64,000 bases of DNA from Methylobacterium sp. 10 (GTDB taxonomy: Bacteria > Pseudomonadota > Alphaproteobacteria > Rhizobiales > Beijerinckiaceae). Each line of letters begins with the position of its first letter. The stretch's first letter is position 1. The notes beneath the pieces were generated by a model. That model did not search any database. It worked only from the letters and a program-made list of their open reading frames with translations, and was not told the origin of the DNA. The stretch lies in contig NZ_KI912577.1 in the NCBI RefSeq assembly GCF_000519085.1, positions 3,280,035-3,344,034 of the forward strand, given 5' to 3'. Made by a program: the position numbers and the translations under genes. Below are positions 9,613 to 18,272 of the stretch, piece by piece.

Positions 9613-10866
9613 ATGCTGCCCCAGGATGCCGGCGTCCAGAGGCCCGTCCTGCGGCGGCATGTCTTCTATGTGCCGGGCTACGACCCGGAGGGGCGTACCC
9701 GCTACCGCATGCTGTTCGTGCGCGAACTGACACTTCACGCCAAGCGGTTCGGTGAGCCCAAGCGTCGCCCCGGGCGCGCGGTCATGGGCGCGGACGGGCT
9801 CTCCCAGCGCTGGACGGTGGCCGCAGAACCGGAGGTCGGCGGAGCGGAGACGAGCTACGACGTGCTGCTGTGGGACGATCTCGTCCTCAAGGATTTTGCC
9901 CGCTGGCGCATCGTCAGCGTCGTCCTGCTGCTCATTGGCAGCCTTCAGGCCATCGTCTCCGGCATGATGGTGAAGTTCTACCGTCTGAACTGGAAATACG
10001 GCAACGTCATCCTCTATCCGCTCGGCCTGATACTCCTGCTCACCCTCGTGAGCGGCCTGATCGCGCATCAGATCCATGCGCATCTGGGCGATGGGTTCGG
10101 ACACAGTGCACACTGGCCGGCTTGGGTGACCGTGCCGCTGGGGGTCGCGGCCGGTATCGTCTGGATCAAGTCCCTCGACATCCTGCTCGACCGCGCGTTC
10201 TTCTGGCAATTGCTCAACGACTGGGTCTTCAACTGGCAGCATGGCCAGGGCTGGCGGCGCGACTACGAAACCCGTGTCGATGCCTTCGCCGACCTGGTGG
10301 TGGAGCGGCTGGCGGCATTCCGTGCGGAGGGAACCGAGATCGACGAGGTGCTCATCCTCGGCCATTCCACGGGCGCGCTCACGGCGGTGGAAGTCGCCGC
10401 CCGCGTGCTCGCCGTCGACCCTGAGATCGGCACGGGAACGACGGCGTTCTCCCTGCTGACCCTCGGCTCGGGCCTGCCCATCGTGGCGCTGCAGAGCGGG
10501 GCGCGCCGGGTGCACTCGGACATCGCGAGCCTCGTCGTCTCGGACCGGATCGTCTGGGTCGATTACTATGCCCCGCAGGACTGGATGAACTTCCCCGATT
10601 TCGATCCGGTGGAGCGTCTGCCCCTCGACCTCGGCGGCCGAGCCCCGCGCAACCCGCTGGTGCGTTCGGCCAAGTTCCGTGAGATCATCGACCCGGAGAC
10701 ATACATTAAGGTACGATGGCGGCCGTTCCGCATGCATTTCCAGTTTCTCTTCGCCAACGACCGTCGCGGCGAGTACGATTTCTTCGCCATGGCGCTCGGC
10801 CCGCAGCGCCTGCGGGACCGGGTGACCGGCCCCCGCATCGTCATCAGCCCGGCGGACAAGCCGTGA
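9613..10866 (+). CDS. Membrane-anchored alpha/beta-hydrolase-like protein of unknown substrate
   Basis: About 417 residues from the ATG at 9613. A soluble N-terminus opens with RRHVFYVPGYDPEGRTRYR, which looks like a hydrolase beta-strand followed by an oxyanion-type loop. Three hydrophobic segments follow (about 99-119, 132-152 and 170-187). Then comes a nucleophile-elbow motif GHSTG (residues 250-254, Ser252) in the setting VLILGHSTGALTAVEVAARVL. This matches lipase/esterase-type alpha/beta hydrolases with a membrane insert inside the fold. I do not recognise a named family. A TTG at 9580 is an alternative start. It is 32 bases upstream of gluconokinase on the same strand. Confidence 0.7.
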   Translation: MLPQDAGVQRPVLRRHVFYVPGYDPEGRTRYRMLFVRELTLHAKRFGEPKRRPGRAVMGADGLSQRWTVAAEPEVGGAETSYDVLLWDDLVLKDFARWRIVSVVLLLIGSLQAIVSGMMVKFYRLNWKYGNVILYPLGLILLLTLVSGLIAHQIHAHLGDGFGHSAHWPAWVTVPLGVAAGIVWIKSLDILLDRAFFWQLLNDWVFNWQHGQGWRRDYETRVDAFADLVVERLAAFRAEGTEIDEVLILGHSTGALTAVEVAARVLAVDPEIGTGTTAFSLLTLGSGLPIVALQSGARRVHSDIASLVVSDRIVWVDYYAPQDWMNFPDFDPVERLPLDLGGRAPRNPLVRSAKFREIIDPETYIKVRWRPFRMHFQFLFANDRRGEYDFFAMALGPQRLRDRVTGPRIVISPADKP

Positions 10867-10898
10867 GGTCGGGACCGGAGCCGAGGGCGGAAGCGGAC

Positions 10899-11432
10899 AT
10901 GCCCGGAATCATCGTCGTCATGGGTGTCTCGGGCTCGGGCAAGAGCACGGTCGCCGGCCTTCTGGCCGAGCGTCTCGGATGGGATTTCGTCGATGGCGAC
11001 TCCTTTCACAGCCCGGACCATGTGGCCAAGATGCGGGATGGCCACGGCCTCGACGATTCCGACCGCGCGCCCTGGCTCGCGGCCATGGCGGCCTGGATCG
11101 GCACATGCCTCGCGACTGGCCGACCGGGTATCCTTGCCTGCTCGGCCCTGAAGCGGGCCTATCGCGATGCGCTCGTCCAGGGGCGGGCAGGCATCCGCAT
11201 CGTCTATCTCGACGGCAACAGGGACCTGATCGCGGCCCGCATTGCCCGACGGGCCGGCCACTTCATGCCGGCAGCCCTCCTCGACAGCCAATTTTCCATC
11301 CTCGAGCCCCCGGGACCGGAGGAGGGGGCCCTGGCGGTACCGATCGCCGGAAGCGCGGAGGCGATCGTGGCAACGATCCTGACCGAACTGGGTTTGCCCC
11401 CGACGATTGAGACGGCACGGGACACAGCATGA
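10899..11432 (+). CDS. gntK: Gluconokinase
   Basis: A 177-residue P-loop kinase that phosphorylates D-gluconate to 6-phosphogluconate and feeds the Entner-Doudoroff or pentose phosphate pathway. The Walker A loop GVSGSGKST sits near residues 9-17. It is followed by the family blocks DFVDGDSFHSPDHVAKM and ACSALKRAYRD, and the length is typical of GntK. The stop overlaps the start of the next gene as ATGA, so the two are translationally coupled. No gluconate permease is present nearby. Confidence 0.93.
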   Translation: MPGIIVVMGVSGSGKSTVAGLLAERLGWDFVDGDSFHSPDHVAKMRDGHGLDDSDRAPWLAAMAAWIGTCLATGRPGILACSALKRAYRDALVQGRAGIRIVYLDGNRDLIAARIARRAGHFMPAALLDSQFSILEPPGPEEGALAVPIAGSAEAIVATILTELGLPPTIETARDTA

Positions 11433-12256
11433 AGTCGGGCCACCCCTCCGGCGATCGGCAGATCGCCTCCGTGATCTCGGACGTGGACGGCACCCTCGTC
11501 ACCTCCGACAAGAGCCTGACACCGCGCAGCCGGGACGCGGTCCGGCGGCTCGACGCGGCCGGCATCGGCTTCACCATCGCGTCCGCCCGACCGCCGATGG
11601 GGCTCACATCGCTGATCGCCGAACTCGGCCTGCGCCAGCCGATCGGCGCCTTCAATGGCAGCACCCTGCTCGACCCCGATGGCACAATCATCGCCGAGCA
11701 TTTCATCCCGGAGGATACGGCCGGCGAGGCCGTGCGGCTCTTCGGTGGGCTCGGCCTCGCGATCTGGGTGTTCGCGCGAGGCAGATGGAATCTGCGCGAC
11801 CCTCACGGACCCTATACCGATCTCGAGCGCCGGACCCTGCAGGCCGAGCCCACCTGCGTTGAGGATCTCACTCCACTCCTCGCCGTCGCGTCCAAGATCG
11901 TCGGCGTCAGCGCCGATACCGATCATCTGGCCGAATGCGAGGAGCGGGTCGCCGAAGCTCTGGGGAACGGCGCCGACGTGCATCGTTCCCAGGCCTATTA
12001 TCTCGACGTGACGCCGCATGGGCGCGGCAAGGGGACATTCGTCGACGAAATCGCCCACCGCCTCGGGATACCTAACGCACGGATCGCGACACTGGGCGAT
12101 GCCGCCAACGACATGGCTATGTTCGCGCGCAGCGGGTTCTCGGTCGCCATGGGCAATGCGACGGAGGCCGTGAAGCGGGCCGCTTCGGCGGTGACGACGG
12201 GAAACGACGAGGAAGGGTTCGCAAAAGCGGTGGATGAATTTCTCTTGACGCGCTGA
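11429..12256 (+). CDS. HAD-superfamily (Cof-type) sugar-phosphate phosphatase
   Basis: A 275-residue HAD hydrolase of the Cof/YbiV subfamily. Motif I is SDVDGTLV (residues 18-25, nucleophile and acid Asp residues). The C2B cap domain lies in the middle, and motif IV is TLGDAANDMAMF in the C-terminal third. The family dephosphorylates sugar phosphates and related metabolites with loose specificity. The 4-base overlap with gluconokinase suggests shared expression and a link to sugar acid metabolism, but that is inference. Confidence 0.9.
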   Translation: MKSGHPSGDRQIASVISDVDGTLVTSDKSLTPRSRDAVRRLDAAGIGFTIASARPPMGLTSLIAELGLRQPIGAFNGSTLLDPDGTIIAEHFIPEDTAGEAVRLFGGLGLAIWVFARGRWNLRDPHGPYTDLERRTLQAEPTCVEDLTPLLAVASKIVGVSADTDHLAECEERVAEALGNGADVHRSQAYYLDVTPHGRGKGTFVDEIAHRLGIPNARIATLGDAANDMAMFARSGFSVAMGNATEAVKRAASAVTTGNDEEGFAKAVDEFLLTR

Positions 12257-12482
12257 CGCGCCCATCTCGCCCAAATTTTCCCGGCACCGGCCAGCCCCTT
12301 GGCGGCGCTCGCAGAATCGCCGGTTGAGGTGCCAGGGGAAAATCCGGGCCTGTGCCATGTGCGCCACAGCACAGGAAGAAACGGCTGCGCTTCCCCGCAA
12401 TCATGGCAACGGAGCCGCCTTCCGGCCTCAATTGGCCTCGACCCTGGCCATCAGATCAAGAACGACGCCACCGGGTCTCCGA

Positions 12483-13394
12483 ATGAATCAGCGCCTCCTG
12501 CTCCTCGCCGTGGTTGCGGCCGTTCTGCCTGGCCCGGTTTTCGGCCAGGGCACTCCGGCCCGCGACAACATCGATGCGCTGATCGAGGAGCAGGCAAAGG
12601 CAAACGGCGTCCCGGCGAGTTTCGTGCATCAGGTGGTCAAGCGCGAAAGCAACTACAATCCAAATGCGCGGGGCGGCAGTGCCCTCGGTCTGATGCAGAT
12701 CAAGCACGCCACGGCGCGCGGCCTGGGTTATCGTGGCGACGCGGCCGGGCTTTACGATCCGAAGATCAACCTGCGTTACGGGATCGCCTATCTCGCCGGT
12801 GCGTATCGCACCGCAAAAGGCAATGTTCACCAAGCCTATAGCTATTATAACCGCGGCTATTACCATGCGGGCAAGCGCCAGGGCACCCTGGTCGCCGGCA
12901 TCGAAGATACCGCGACCGCCTCACCGCAATCGGGCGCCGCCTTCAGCGACGTGTTCACCCGTGGCTTCGGCGGGCAGCGCAAGGCGCAGCCCGATGCGAA
13001 CGTCACCGCCGCCGGCACGGCCCTGGCCTACGCTCCGAGCCTGACCACTCCGCCCATGCCGAGCGAACTAGTTGAAGTCCCGCTGCCGCCGCGCCGCCCG
13101 GCCGCCTTGTCCGGCCTCGCACCAGCCGTGGCGGAGATCGGTCCCGCCCATGCGCCGGCCACCGCCTCACCGGCCACGGCGCTCGCTTCCCTGTCGGTCC
13201 ATCCGGCCGTGCCCCAGGCCGCCGCAGCGGTGGTCGCCACCGAGATCACCGTCACGGAGACCGTGGAAGTACCGCTGCCGCCGCGTCGTCCCTCGGCCGT
13301 CGTCCTCGCCGCGGTCGGCCGGCCGATCGTGGCAAAGAGGGCGCCGACGCCCGGCACCATCATGGAAGCCTCGGCCCTCCCGCCGAGCCAGTAG
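12483..13394 (+). CDS. Lytic transglycosylase (SLT domain) with Pro-rich C-terminus
   Basis: A 303-residue exported cell-wall enzyme predicted to cleave peptidoglycan with formation of 1,6-anhydro-muramic acid. From the ATG at 12483 there is a signal peptide (MNQRLLLLAVVAAVLPGPVFG), then an SLT domain. The catalytic Glu is in VVKRESNYNPNARGGSALGLMQI, followed by LRYGIAYLAGAY and AYSYYNRGYY. The C-terminal half is Ala/Pro-rich and low in complexity. It carries two near-identical copies of VEVPLPPRRP about 65 residues apart, which may span or bind the wall. Frame upstream to 12324 is ignored because the signal peptide fixes the start. Confidence 0.9.
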   Translation: MNQRLLLLAVVAAVLPGPVFGQGTPARDNIDALIEEQAKANGVPASFVHQVVKRESNYNPNARGGSALGLMQIKHATARGLGYRGDAAGLYDPKINLRYGIAYLAGAYRTAKGNVHQAYSYYNRGYYHAGKRQGTLVAGIEDTATASPQSGAAFSDVFTRGFGGQRKAQPDANVTAAGTALAYAPSLTTPPMPSELVEVPLPPRRPAALSGLAPAVAEIGPAHAPATASPATALASLSVHPAVPQAAAAVVATEITVTETVEVPLPPRRPSAVVLAAVGRPIVAKRAPTPGTIMEASALPPSQ

Positions 13395-13889
13395 GTCTCA
13401 ACGGTCTTCGGCACCGGACGCGCCCCTCACCGCGCCGGCAATCCTCGCGGCCTGAATCAGCTTCGTGTCGCCGTCTGGGACAAACGAGGATCGCCTCTAA
13501 AATCAACCCACGCAGACCCTCCCTCGGCCATGCTGATTGCGGCAGAGACAACAAATGTTTCTCTTGCGTATGAGCGACGTCCACATCACATGGTGCAGTG
13601 CGGCATTTCGTGACGACGGACTTGCAGGATCGGGCTTCCAACGCAGGGCGCGAAGTGCAAGTCTTGGACATCAAGCCCAACGCCGACGATAGTGAAGCGT
13701 AGTCGCGAGCCTGATCTTGGCCGAACAGCCATGGAACTAAGGACCGCGACCGGCGCTCGGGAGCCCGCTGCAAGCGATTTCGCCGGCACGAATTCGTGCC
13801 GAGCATGAATTGCGTGGTGGGATATGGTGAGGCCATCAGCCTCCGGGACGGTCAGGTCCGGGACGCGAACACGGAAGACGGACGACGGC
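13395..13889. other. 495-base gap, no gene seen
   Basis: The stretch between the transglycosylase stop and the XRE-shikimate kinase regulator has no convincing coding frame on either strand, no RNA gene that I recognise and no strong terminator. Composition is slightly less GC-rich around 13470-13700 than in the flanking genes. It must contain the promoter of the regulator gene. Confidence 0.5.
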
Positions 13890-14780
13890 ATGGCCGGCGC
13901 GGCTGAACAAGAATCGATTTTCCTGGCCGAACTCGGTCGGCGTGTCAGGCACGCGCGGACGGTGCGCGGCCTGTCACGAAAACTCCTCTCCCAGACCTCC
14001 GGGTTGTCAGAGCGCTACATCGCCCAGCTCGAGAGCGGGCAGGGCAACGTCTCGATCATCCTGCTGCGCCGCGTGGCGGATGCGATGGGCGTACGGCTCG
14101 ACGACATGATCACCGTGCAGGACACCCCGCCGGACTGGCATGTGATCCGCGACCTCCTCGCTACGGCATCGGCGGAACAGATCACCCTGGCGAAGGGCAT
14201 CCTGTCCGGCCATGCCACAGCCAACGGCGAGACCCCGATGCCGCGTGTGGCCCTGGTGGGCCTGCGTGGAGCGGGTAAATCGACCCTCGGCCGCCGGGTG
14301 GCCGAGCGCCTGGGCTGGACCTTCATCGAGCTCAATGCGGAGATCGAGCGCGAGAACGCGCTGTCAGTGAAGGAGATCTTCGCCATCTACGGCCAGGAGG
14401 GATATCGCCGCCTCGAACAGGCCGCCCTGCGCCGGCTGACCGAACATCCCGGCCCGATGATCCTCGCCACGAGCGGGGGCATCGTGGCCGAGCCCCTGAC
14501 CTACGACCTCCTCCTCCAGGCCTTCTTCACGGTCTGGCTCCGCGCCAAGCCCGAGGAGCACATGCAGCGCGTGCGCGACCAGGGAAAACTCGCCACCACG
14601 GGCGATCACGCCTCGGCCATGCAGGAACTGCGCGCCGTGCTTCTCAGCCGCGAGCCGCTCTATGCCCGCGCCCCGGCGGTGGTGGACACGTCCGACGTCC
14701 CCTTGGAAGAGATGATCGATCGGCTCGCCGCCGTGATCGATGCGCGTTTCGGATCGGCTGATTATCGGCGCAGCGCCTGA
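13890..14780 (+). CDS. XRE-family regulator fused to a degenerate shikimate kinase domain (BzdR/BoxR-like)
   Basis: A 296-residue cytoplasmic DNA-binding protein. Residues 13-72 form an HTH_3/XRE domain (LSRKLLSQTSGLSERYIAQLESG). Residues 118-285 form a shikimate kinase-like domain with an intact P-loop (GLRGAGKST, 124-132) and SGGIV later. In true shikimate kinases the next motif supplies Asp residues for shikimate (DxDxEIE); here it reads ELNAEIER, so the domain probably binds a ligand rather than phosphorylating shikimate. This is the architecture of BzdR/BoxR, which respond to benzoyl-CoA. No benzoate genes lie nearby, so the effector and target are open. The ATG at 13890 is chosen because upstream residues are unlike the family. 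Confidence 0.88.
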   Translation: MAGAAEQESIFLAELGRRVRHARTVRGLSRKLLSQTSGLSERYIAQLESGQGNVSIILLRRVADAMGVRLDDMITVQDTPPDWHVIRDLLATASAEQITLAKGILSGHATANGETPMPRVALVGLRGAGKSTLGRRVAERLGWTFIELNAEIERENALSVKEIFAIYGQEGYRRLEQAALRRLTEHPGPMILATSGGIVAEPLTYDLLLQAFFTVWLRAKPEEHMQRVRDQGKLATTGDHASAMQELRAVLLSREPLYARAPAVVDTSDVPLEEMIDRLAAVIDARFGSADYRRSA

Positions 14781-14988
14781 TCTGCCGTCGGCACGGGAGC
14801 GATGCCCCTTGATACCGGGGATGCCTTTCCCCACGCTTTGGAGCGGGTCTGAGGGAACGGACTGCCCCGTCCGTCCTTGACCTTCAGGAGAGTGTTCTCC
14901 CGTACCGTTGCCCGTCCGAGCCCGGACGACGTGATCCAGCCGTACGGGTCGCACCGCCCGCCTTAGATTCCGCATCGCGGAGGAGTCC

Positions 14989-15849
14989 ATGTCCGCCAGT
15001 CCACTCTCGAATCCCGCGATTGGACATGAGTCCATTGCCGGGACCGTCGATCCGGTCTGGTCGCGCCTGCGCGGCGAGGCCGAAGCTGTCGTTCGCGAGG
15101 AGCCGCAACTCGCCTCGTTCATCGTCGCGACCATCCTCAACCAATCGACGCTCGAAGCGGCGGTATCGCACCGCGTCGCCGCGCGCCTTGGCCATCCATC
15201 GCTGCCAGCGGAACTTGTGGCTCATGGCTTTCACGAGGCCATCGCCGCTGACCCGCGCATTGGCGACAGCTTCCGCGCCGATATCGGGGCGGTGCTGGAT
15301 CGCGACCCCGCAGCGGCCCGGGCCATCGAACCTGTGCTGTATTTCAAGGGCTTCCACGCCATCCAGGCACATCGGTTGGCGCATTGGTATTGGACCAGCG
15401 GTCGCCGCGACCTCGCGCTCTACCTCCAAAGCCGCTCGTCCGAGGTCTTCCAGACCGACATCCATCCGGCCGCCCGCATCGGGCGCGGCATCTTCCTCGA
15501 CCACGCCACCGGCGTCGTCATCGGCTCCACCGCCGTGATCGAGGACGACGTCTCGATCCTGCATGCCGTGACCCTTGGCGGCACCGGAAAGCAGGGCAGC
15601 GACCGGCACCCGAAGATCCGCCGTGGCGTCATGATCGGTGCCGGCGCCAAGATCCTCGGCAATATCGAAGTGGGCGAGTATGCCCGCGTCGCCGCCGGCT
15701 CCGTGGTCCTGCGCCCGGTTCCGGCCCATACCACCGTGGTGGGTGTGCCTGCCCGCGTGGTCGGCACCGCCGGCTGCGCAGAACCGGCCCGCGCCATGGA
15801 CCAGTTCGTCAATATCGACCAGTTCATCCACATGGCCGAGGGCATCTGA
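14989..15849 (+). CDS. cysE: Serine O-acetyltransferase
   Basis: A 286-residue enzyme that transfers an acetyl group from acetyl-CoA to L-serine, the first step of cysteine synthesis. An N-terminal helical domain (about 1-150) is followed by a left-handed beta-helix of hexapeptide repeats with the conserved run DIHPAARIGRGIFLDHATG and later LGGTGKQGSDRHPKI. This matches CysE across its length. The 121-base gap downstream leads to a small DUF3126 gene on the same strand, a neighbour pair that I regard as common in Rhizobiales. Confidence 0.93.
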   Translation: MSASPLSNPAIGHESIAGTVDPVWSRLRGEAEAVVREEPQLASFIVATILNQSTLEAAVSHRVAARLGHPSLPAELVAHGFHEAIAADPRIGDSFRADIGAVLDRDPAAARAIEPVLYFKGFHAIQAHRLAHWYWTSGRRDLALYLQSRSSEVFQTDIHPAARIGRGIFLDHATGVVIGSTAVIEDDVSILHAVTLGGTGKQGSDRHPKIRRGVMIGAGAKILGNIEVGEYARVAAGSVVLRPVPAHTTVVGVPARVVGTAGCAEPARAMDQFVNIDQFIHMAEGI

Positions 15850-15970
15850 ACCCGTTCGCCCGCGCTTGCCCGGCGCGAAGCGGCATGGCAAGCGGTGCCC
15901 ATCCCGAGGCACCGGGCCGCTCGAACCGGCCCCGCCTCCACCGACCACCGATAAAGCAAGAGGCGAAAGC

Positions 15971-16183
15971 GTGAACAAGACCGACATCACGAAGGTCCAG
16001 GATTATATGCGCCGGACGTTCGCCAACACGAATATCCGCCTCGTGGCCCGACCCAAGAAGGACGATTCGGCCGAAGTCTATATCGGCGAGGAATTCCTTG
16101 GGGTGGTCTCCGTGGACGACGAGGACGGCGATCGCTCGTTCAATTTCGCCATGGCGATTCTCGACATCGATCTCGAAGACTGA
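15971..16183 (+). CDS. DUF3126 family small protein
   Basis: A 70-residue acidic protein starting at a GTG (15971) preceded by a purine-rich aagaggcgaaagc ribosome-binding region. It opens NKTDITKVQDYMRRTF, contains EVYIGEEFLGVVSVDDEDGDRSF and ends AILDIDLED, all typical of DUF3126, a family of unknown function found in Rhizobiales. Using the GTG keeps the usual length; longer upstream frame overlaps the end of cysE and is not coding. Confidence 0.85.
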   Translation: MNKTDITKVQDYMRRTFANTNIRLVARPKKDDSAEVYIGEEFLGVVSVDDEDGDRSFNFAMAILDIDLED

Positions 16184-16369
16184 GGTCGCCGGAAGCAGCG
16201 AGGCTTCGCATTTCGATCGCGGGCTCACCGGAGCCGTGGTCCGCATGACGCCCCGATCCACGTAGTTCTCCCTGTGCGTCGGTTAATCCTGACGCCGGGA
16301 AATCCTTAACAACCCGTAAACGCTCTGGCAGAGTGTGTGCTCAATCCGCTGTCAACGGTCGAGTGCGCC

Positions 16370-16696
16370 ATGGATATGAGCCCTTCCGCTATCGAATCGA
16401 TCCACACGCTGTGCGTAGGCTTGGCCTTGTCGGGCCTGCTCGCCAGCGCTTTCGAACTGGTCTCTGACCGACGCGCGAGCTTCAGCCTGCTGGAACGCGG
16501 CGGTGTCGGGGCGGTGGCCGCCCTGCCGATCCTGGCTTTCGGCGCCCCCTTCATCATTCTGCGCAACACCGTCCGCGGCCGCCGGATCGAGCGCCGGCCG
16601 ATCCCCTTCGTCATGATCGCGACGATCATCGCCTGCGGCTGGAGCCTGCTCTCTGGCCGCGTCGCCCTCGACCTCGCCCGTATGATCGCCGGCTGA
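16370..16696 (+). CDS. Small membrane protein of unknown function
   Basis: About 108 residues with three hydrophobic segments (approximately residues 9-27, 38-59 and 75-93) split by a basic stretch RGRRIERRP. I do not recognise the family with confidence; it resembles short uncharacterised inner-membrane proteins of Methylobacterium and Bradyrhizobium. The start is set at the ATG at 16370; the frame is open from a GTG at 16337. A CtrA-like half-matching site (TTAA-N7-TAAA) lies at 16306-16320, about 50 bases upstream. Confidence 0.6.
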   Translation: MDMSPSAIESIHTLCVGLALSGLLASAFELVSDRRASFSLLERGGVGAVAALPILAFGAPFIILRNTVRGRRIERRPIPFVMIATIIACGWSLLSGRVALDLARMIAG

Positions 16697-16808
16697 GCGG
16701 AACGCGGCGCGCCAAGCGTCACGATCGGAAGGCGCCTAACTCCGAACCAGGCTCCGCTTCGCTTCACCCGCATGGGAAAAGGGGGTGAGAGCGAGCCGAT
16801 GCCCCCCC

Positions 16809-17417
16809 TCAACGATTGGCGGTGGCCACCGGCGAGGCGACGCCGTTGAGTGAAACCCAGGCCATGCTGTCCTGGCCCTCGCGTTTGACATAGGTGTAGC
16901 CGGTGCGCGGCGCGGACAGGATGGCGGCGGTCTTGTTGTCGAGGATGAGGTCGCCCTTGTCGGTGCGGACCATCAGCACGGCATGCCCTTCGCCAATATC
17001 GTCGATGACCACGGTCATCCGCAGGGCGCGACGGGGGAGGCCGCGCTCCACCAGCATCCGGCGCTTGAGAAGCTGGAAATCCTCGCAATCGCCGAAACCG
17101 TCATCGGGAAAGTCCCACCGGTCGACGACACCCCAATGGGCCATGTCGGTGATCGGATGGATACGCCCGTTGACGCGGCGGTTCACGCTGGTGAGCGTGC
17201 GCCAGATCGCAGGGTTGAGGGTGATTGAGGCCGGCTGCGACGTATCGACGATGCATTCGGCGGGATACTTGGCGCAGAACCCGTTCCAGGCCGCTACCGG
17301 CCGGGCGCCGCCATTCTCGCTCACGGCCGGCGCATCGGGAAGGGCTGTGACCGGGCGTGCTTGCGTCGCGGCCCCGCCGAGGAGCAAGATGGAGCCGACC
17401 AGGGATACCTTGGCCAT
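16809..17417 (-). CDS. Transglutaminase-like cysteine peptidase (BTLCP family), copy 1
   Basis: An exported protein of about 202 residues of the bacterial transglutaminase-like cysteine proteinase family (PF06035). From the ATG at 17417 it has a signal peptide (MAKVSLVGSILLLGGAATQA), then the catalytic triad in order: Cys in GFGDCEDFQLLKRR, His in GEGHAVLM and Asp in GDLILDNK. Family members (LapG-like) clip adhesins or act in the periplasm, but the target here is unknown. An ATG at 17492 is a longer alternative start. The next gene upstream, 17646-18272, is a paralog. A perfect CtrA-type box lies upstream at 17564-17578. Confidence 0.85.
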   Translation of the reverse strand: MAKVSLVGSILLLGGAATQARPVTALPDAPAVSENGGARPVAAWNGFCAKYPAECIVDTSQPASITLNPAIWRTLTSVNRRVNGRIHPITDMAHWGVVDRWDFPDDGFGDCEDFQLLKRRMLVERGLPRRALRMTVVIDDIGEGHAVLMVRTDKGDLILDNKTAAILSAPRTGYTYVKREGQDSMAWVSLNGVASPVATANR

Positions 17418-17563
17418 GCGGCCGACCCGTTGCCACAGCTCGCTTCCGGAGAAGCTTCCGCCGTCGACGCCTCGCAGAATCGCGTGCCGCATTCCGGTCG
17501 CCCTGCCATTCGTTGCCGAAGGCAAGAAACTGGCATGCCCGGGGCCGGGGCTCAATCCAAAAG

Positions 17564-17578
17564 TTAAACCCGAATTAA
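17564..17578. promoter_or_regulatory. CtrA-type binding site TTAA-N7-TTAA
   Basis: The sequence ttaa-acccgaa-ttaa matches the full CtrA consensus with the correct 7-base spacer. It lies between the two tandem BTLCP genes, about 150 bases upstream of the ATG of copy 1 (or about 70 from the alternative start at 17492). CtrA is the cell-cycle master regulator of Alphaproteobacteria. One perfect match in a GC-rich genome is unlikely by chance, but function is inferred. Confidence 0.55.
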
Positions 17579-17645
17579 CTTCCCACGCGACCATGGGTTC
17601 CATGGCAGAGAACTGATGTTTTCGGGCAACCCGAGAGAAACCGGT

Positions 17646-18272
17646 TCAACGGTTCGCGGTGGTCACCGGAGACGTAACGCCGCCCAGTGACACCCAGGCC
17701 ACGGAGTCCTGGCTCTCGCGTTTGATGAAGACGTATCCCGTCCGGTACCAGGGCAGGATCTCGCTGGTCTTGTTGTCGAGGATGAGTTCACCACGGTCGG
17801 TGAGGAGCGTCAGCACGGCATGACCCTCGCCCTTCTCGTCGATGACCACGGTCATCCGCATGGCCCGGCGGGACAGGCCGGCATCGGTGAGACGCTTGCG
17901 CTTCAATAGCTGGAAATCCTCGCAATCGCCCATCCCGTCCTCCGCGAGGTCCCAGCGGTCGGCTTCGCCCCAATGGTCCATGTCGGTGACGGCGCGCAGG
18001 CCCGTGTTCACCCGGCGATTCACCGAGACGATCAAGCTCCAGGTCGCGGGAGTGAGGGCGATACGCGGTGGCTCATTTGCGTCGACGGCGCATTCGGCCG
18101 GATAACGCTGGCAGAACGAGACCCAGCCGACGATCGGGCGGGCGGTACCGAGGACGTCGGCGGATTGGGAGGGCGAGGGCAGGGCCGCCAGCGTCTGAGC
18201 CTGCGAGGCCCCGGCGCCGAACAATGCGAGGGCCGCGAGCATCCCGACCAAAAGTGATTTCGTCCGTGACAT
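17646..18272 (-). CDS. Transglutaminase-like cysteine peptidase (BTLCP family), copy 2
   Basis: A 208-residue paralog of the downstream gene with the same layout. It has a signal peptide (MSRTKSLLVGMLAALALFGAGASQAQ), catalytic Cys in GMGDCEDFQLLKRK, His in GEGHAVLTL and Asp in GELILDNK. The two mature proteins can be aligned end to end without large gaps and share long identical blocks such as LRMTVVID or MRMTVVID and SVNRRVN, so this is a tandem duplication. The ATG at 18272 is fixed by the signal peptide. The gap between the two genes is about 230 bases with its own regulatory site, so they may be transcribed separately. Confidence 0.85.
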   Translation of the reverse strand: MSRTKSLLVGMLAALALFGAGASQAQTLAALPSPSQSADVLGTARPIVGWVSFCQRYPAECAVDANEPPRIALTPATWSLIVSVNRRVNTGLRAVTDMDHWGEADRWDLAEDGMGDCEDFQLLKRKRLTDAGLSRRAMRMTVVIDEKGEGHAVLTLLTDRGELILDNKTSEILPWYRTGYVFIKRESQDSVAWVSLGGVTSPVTTANR

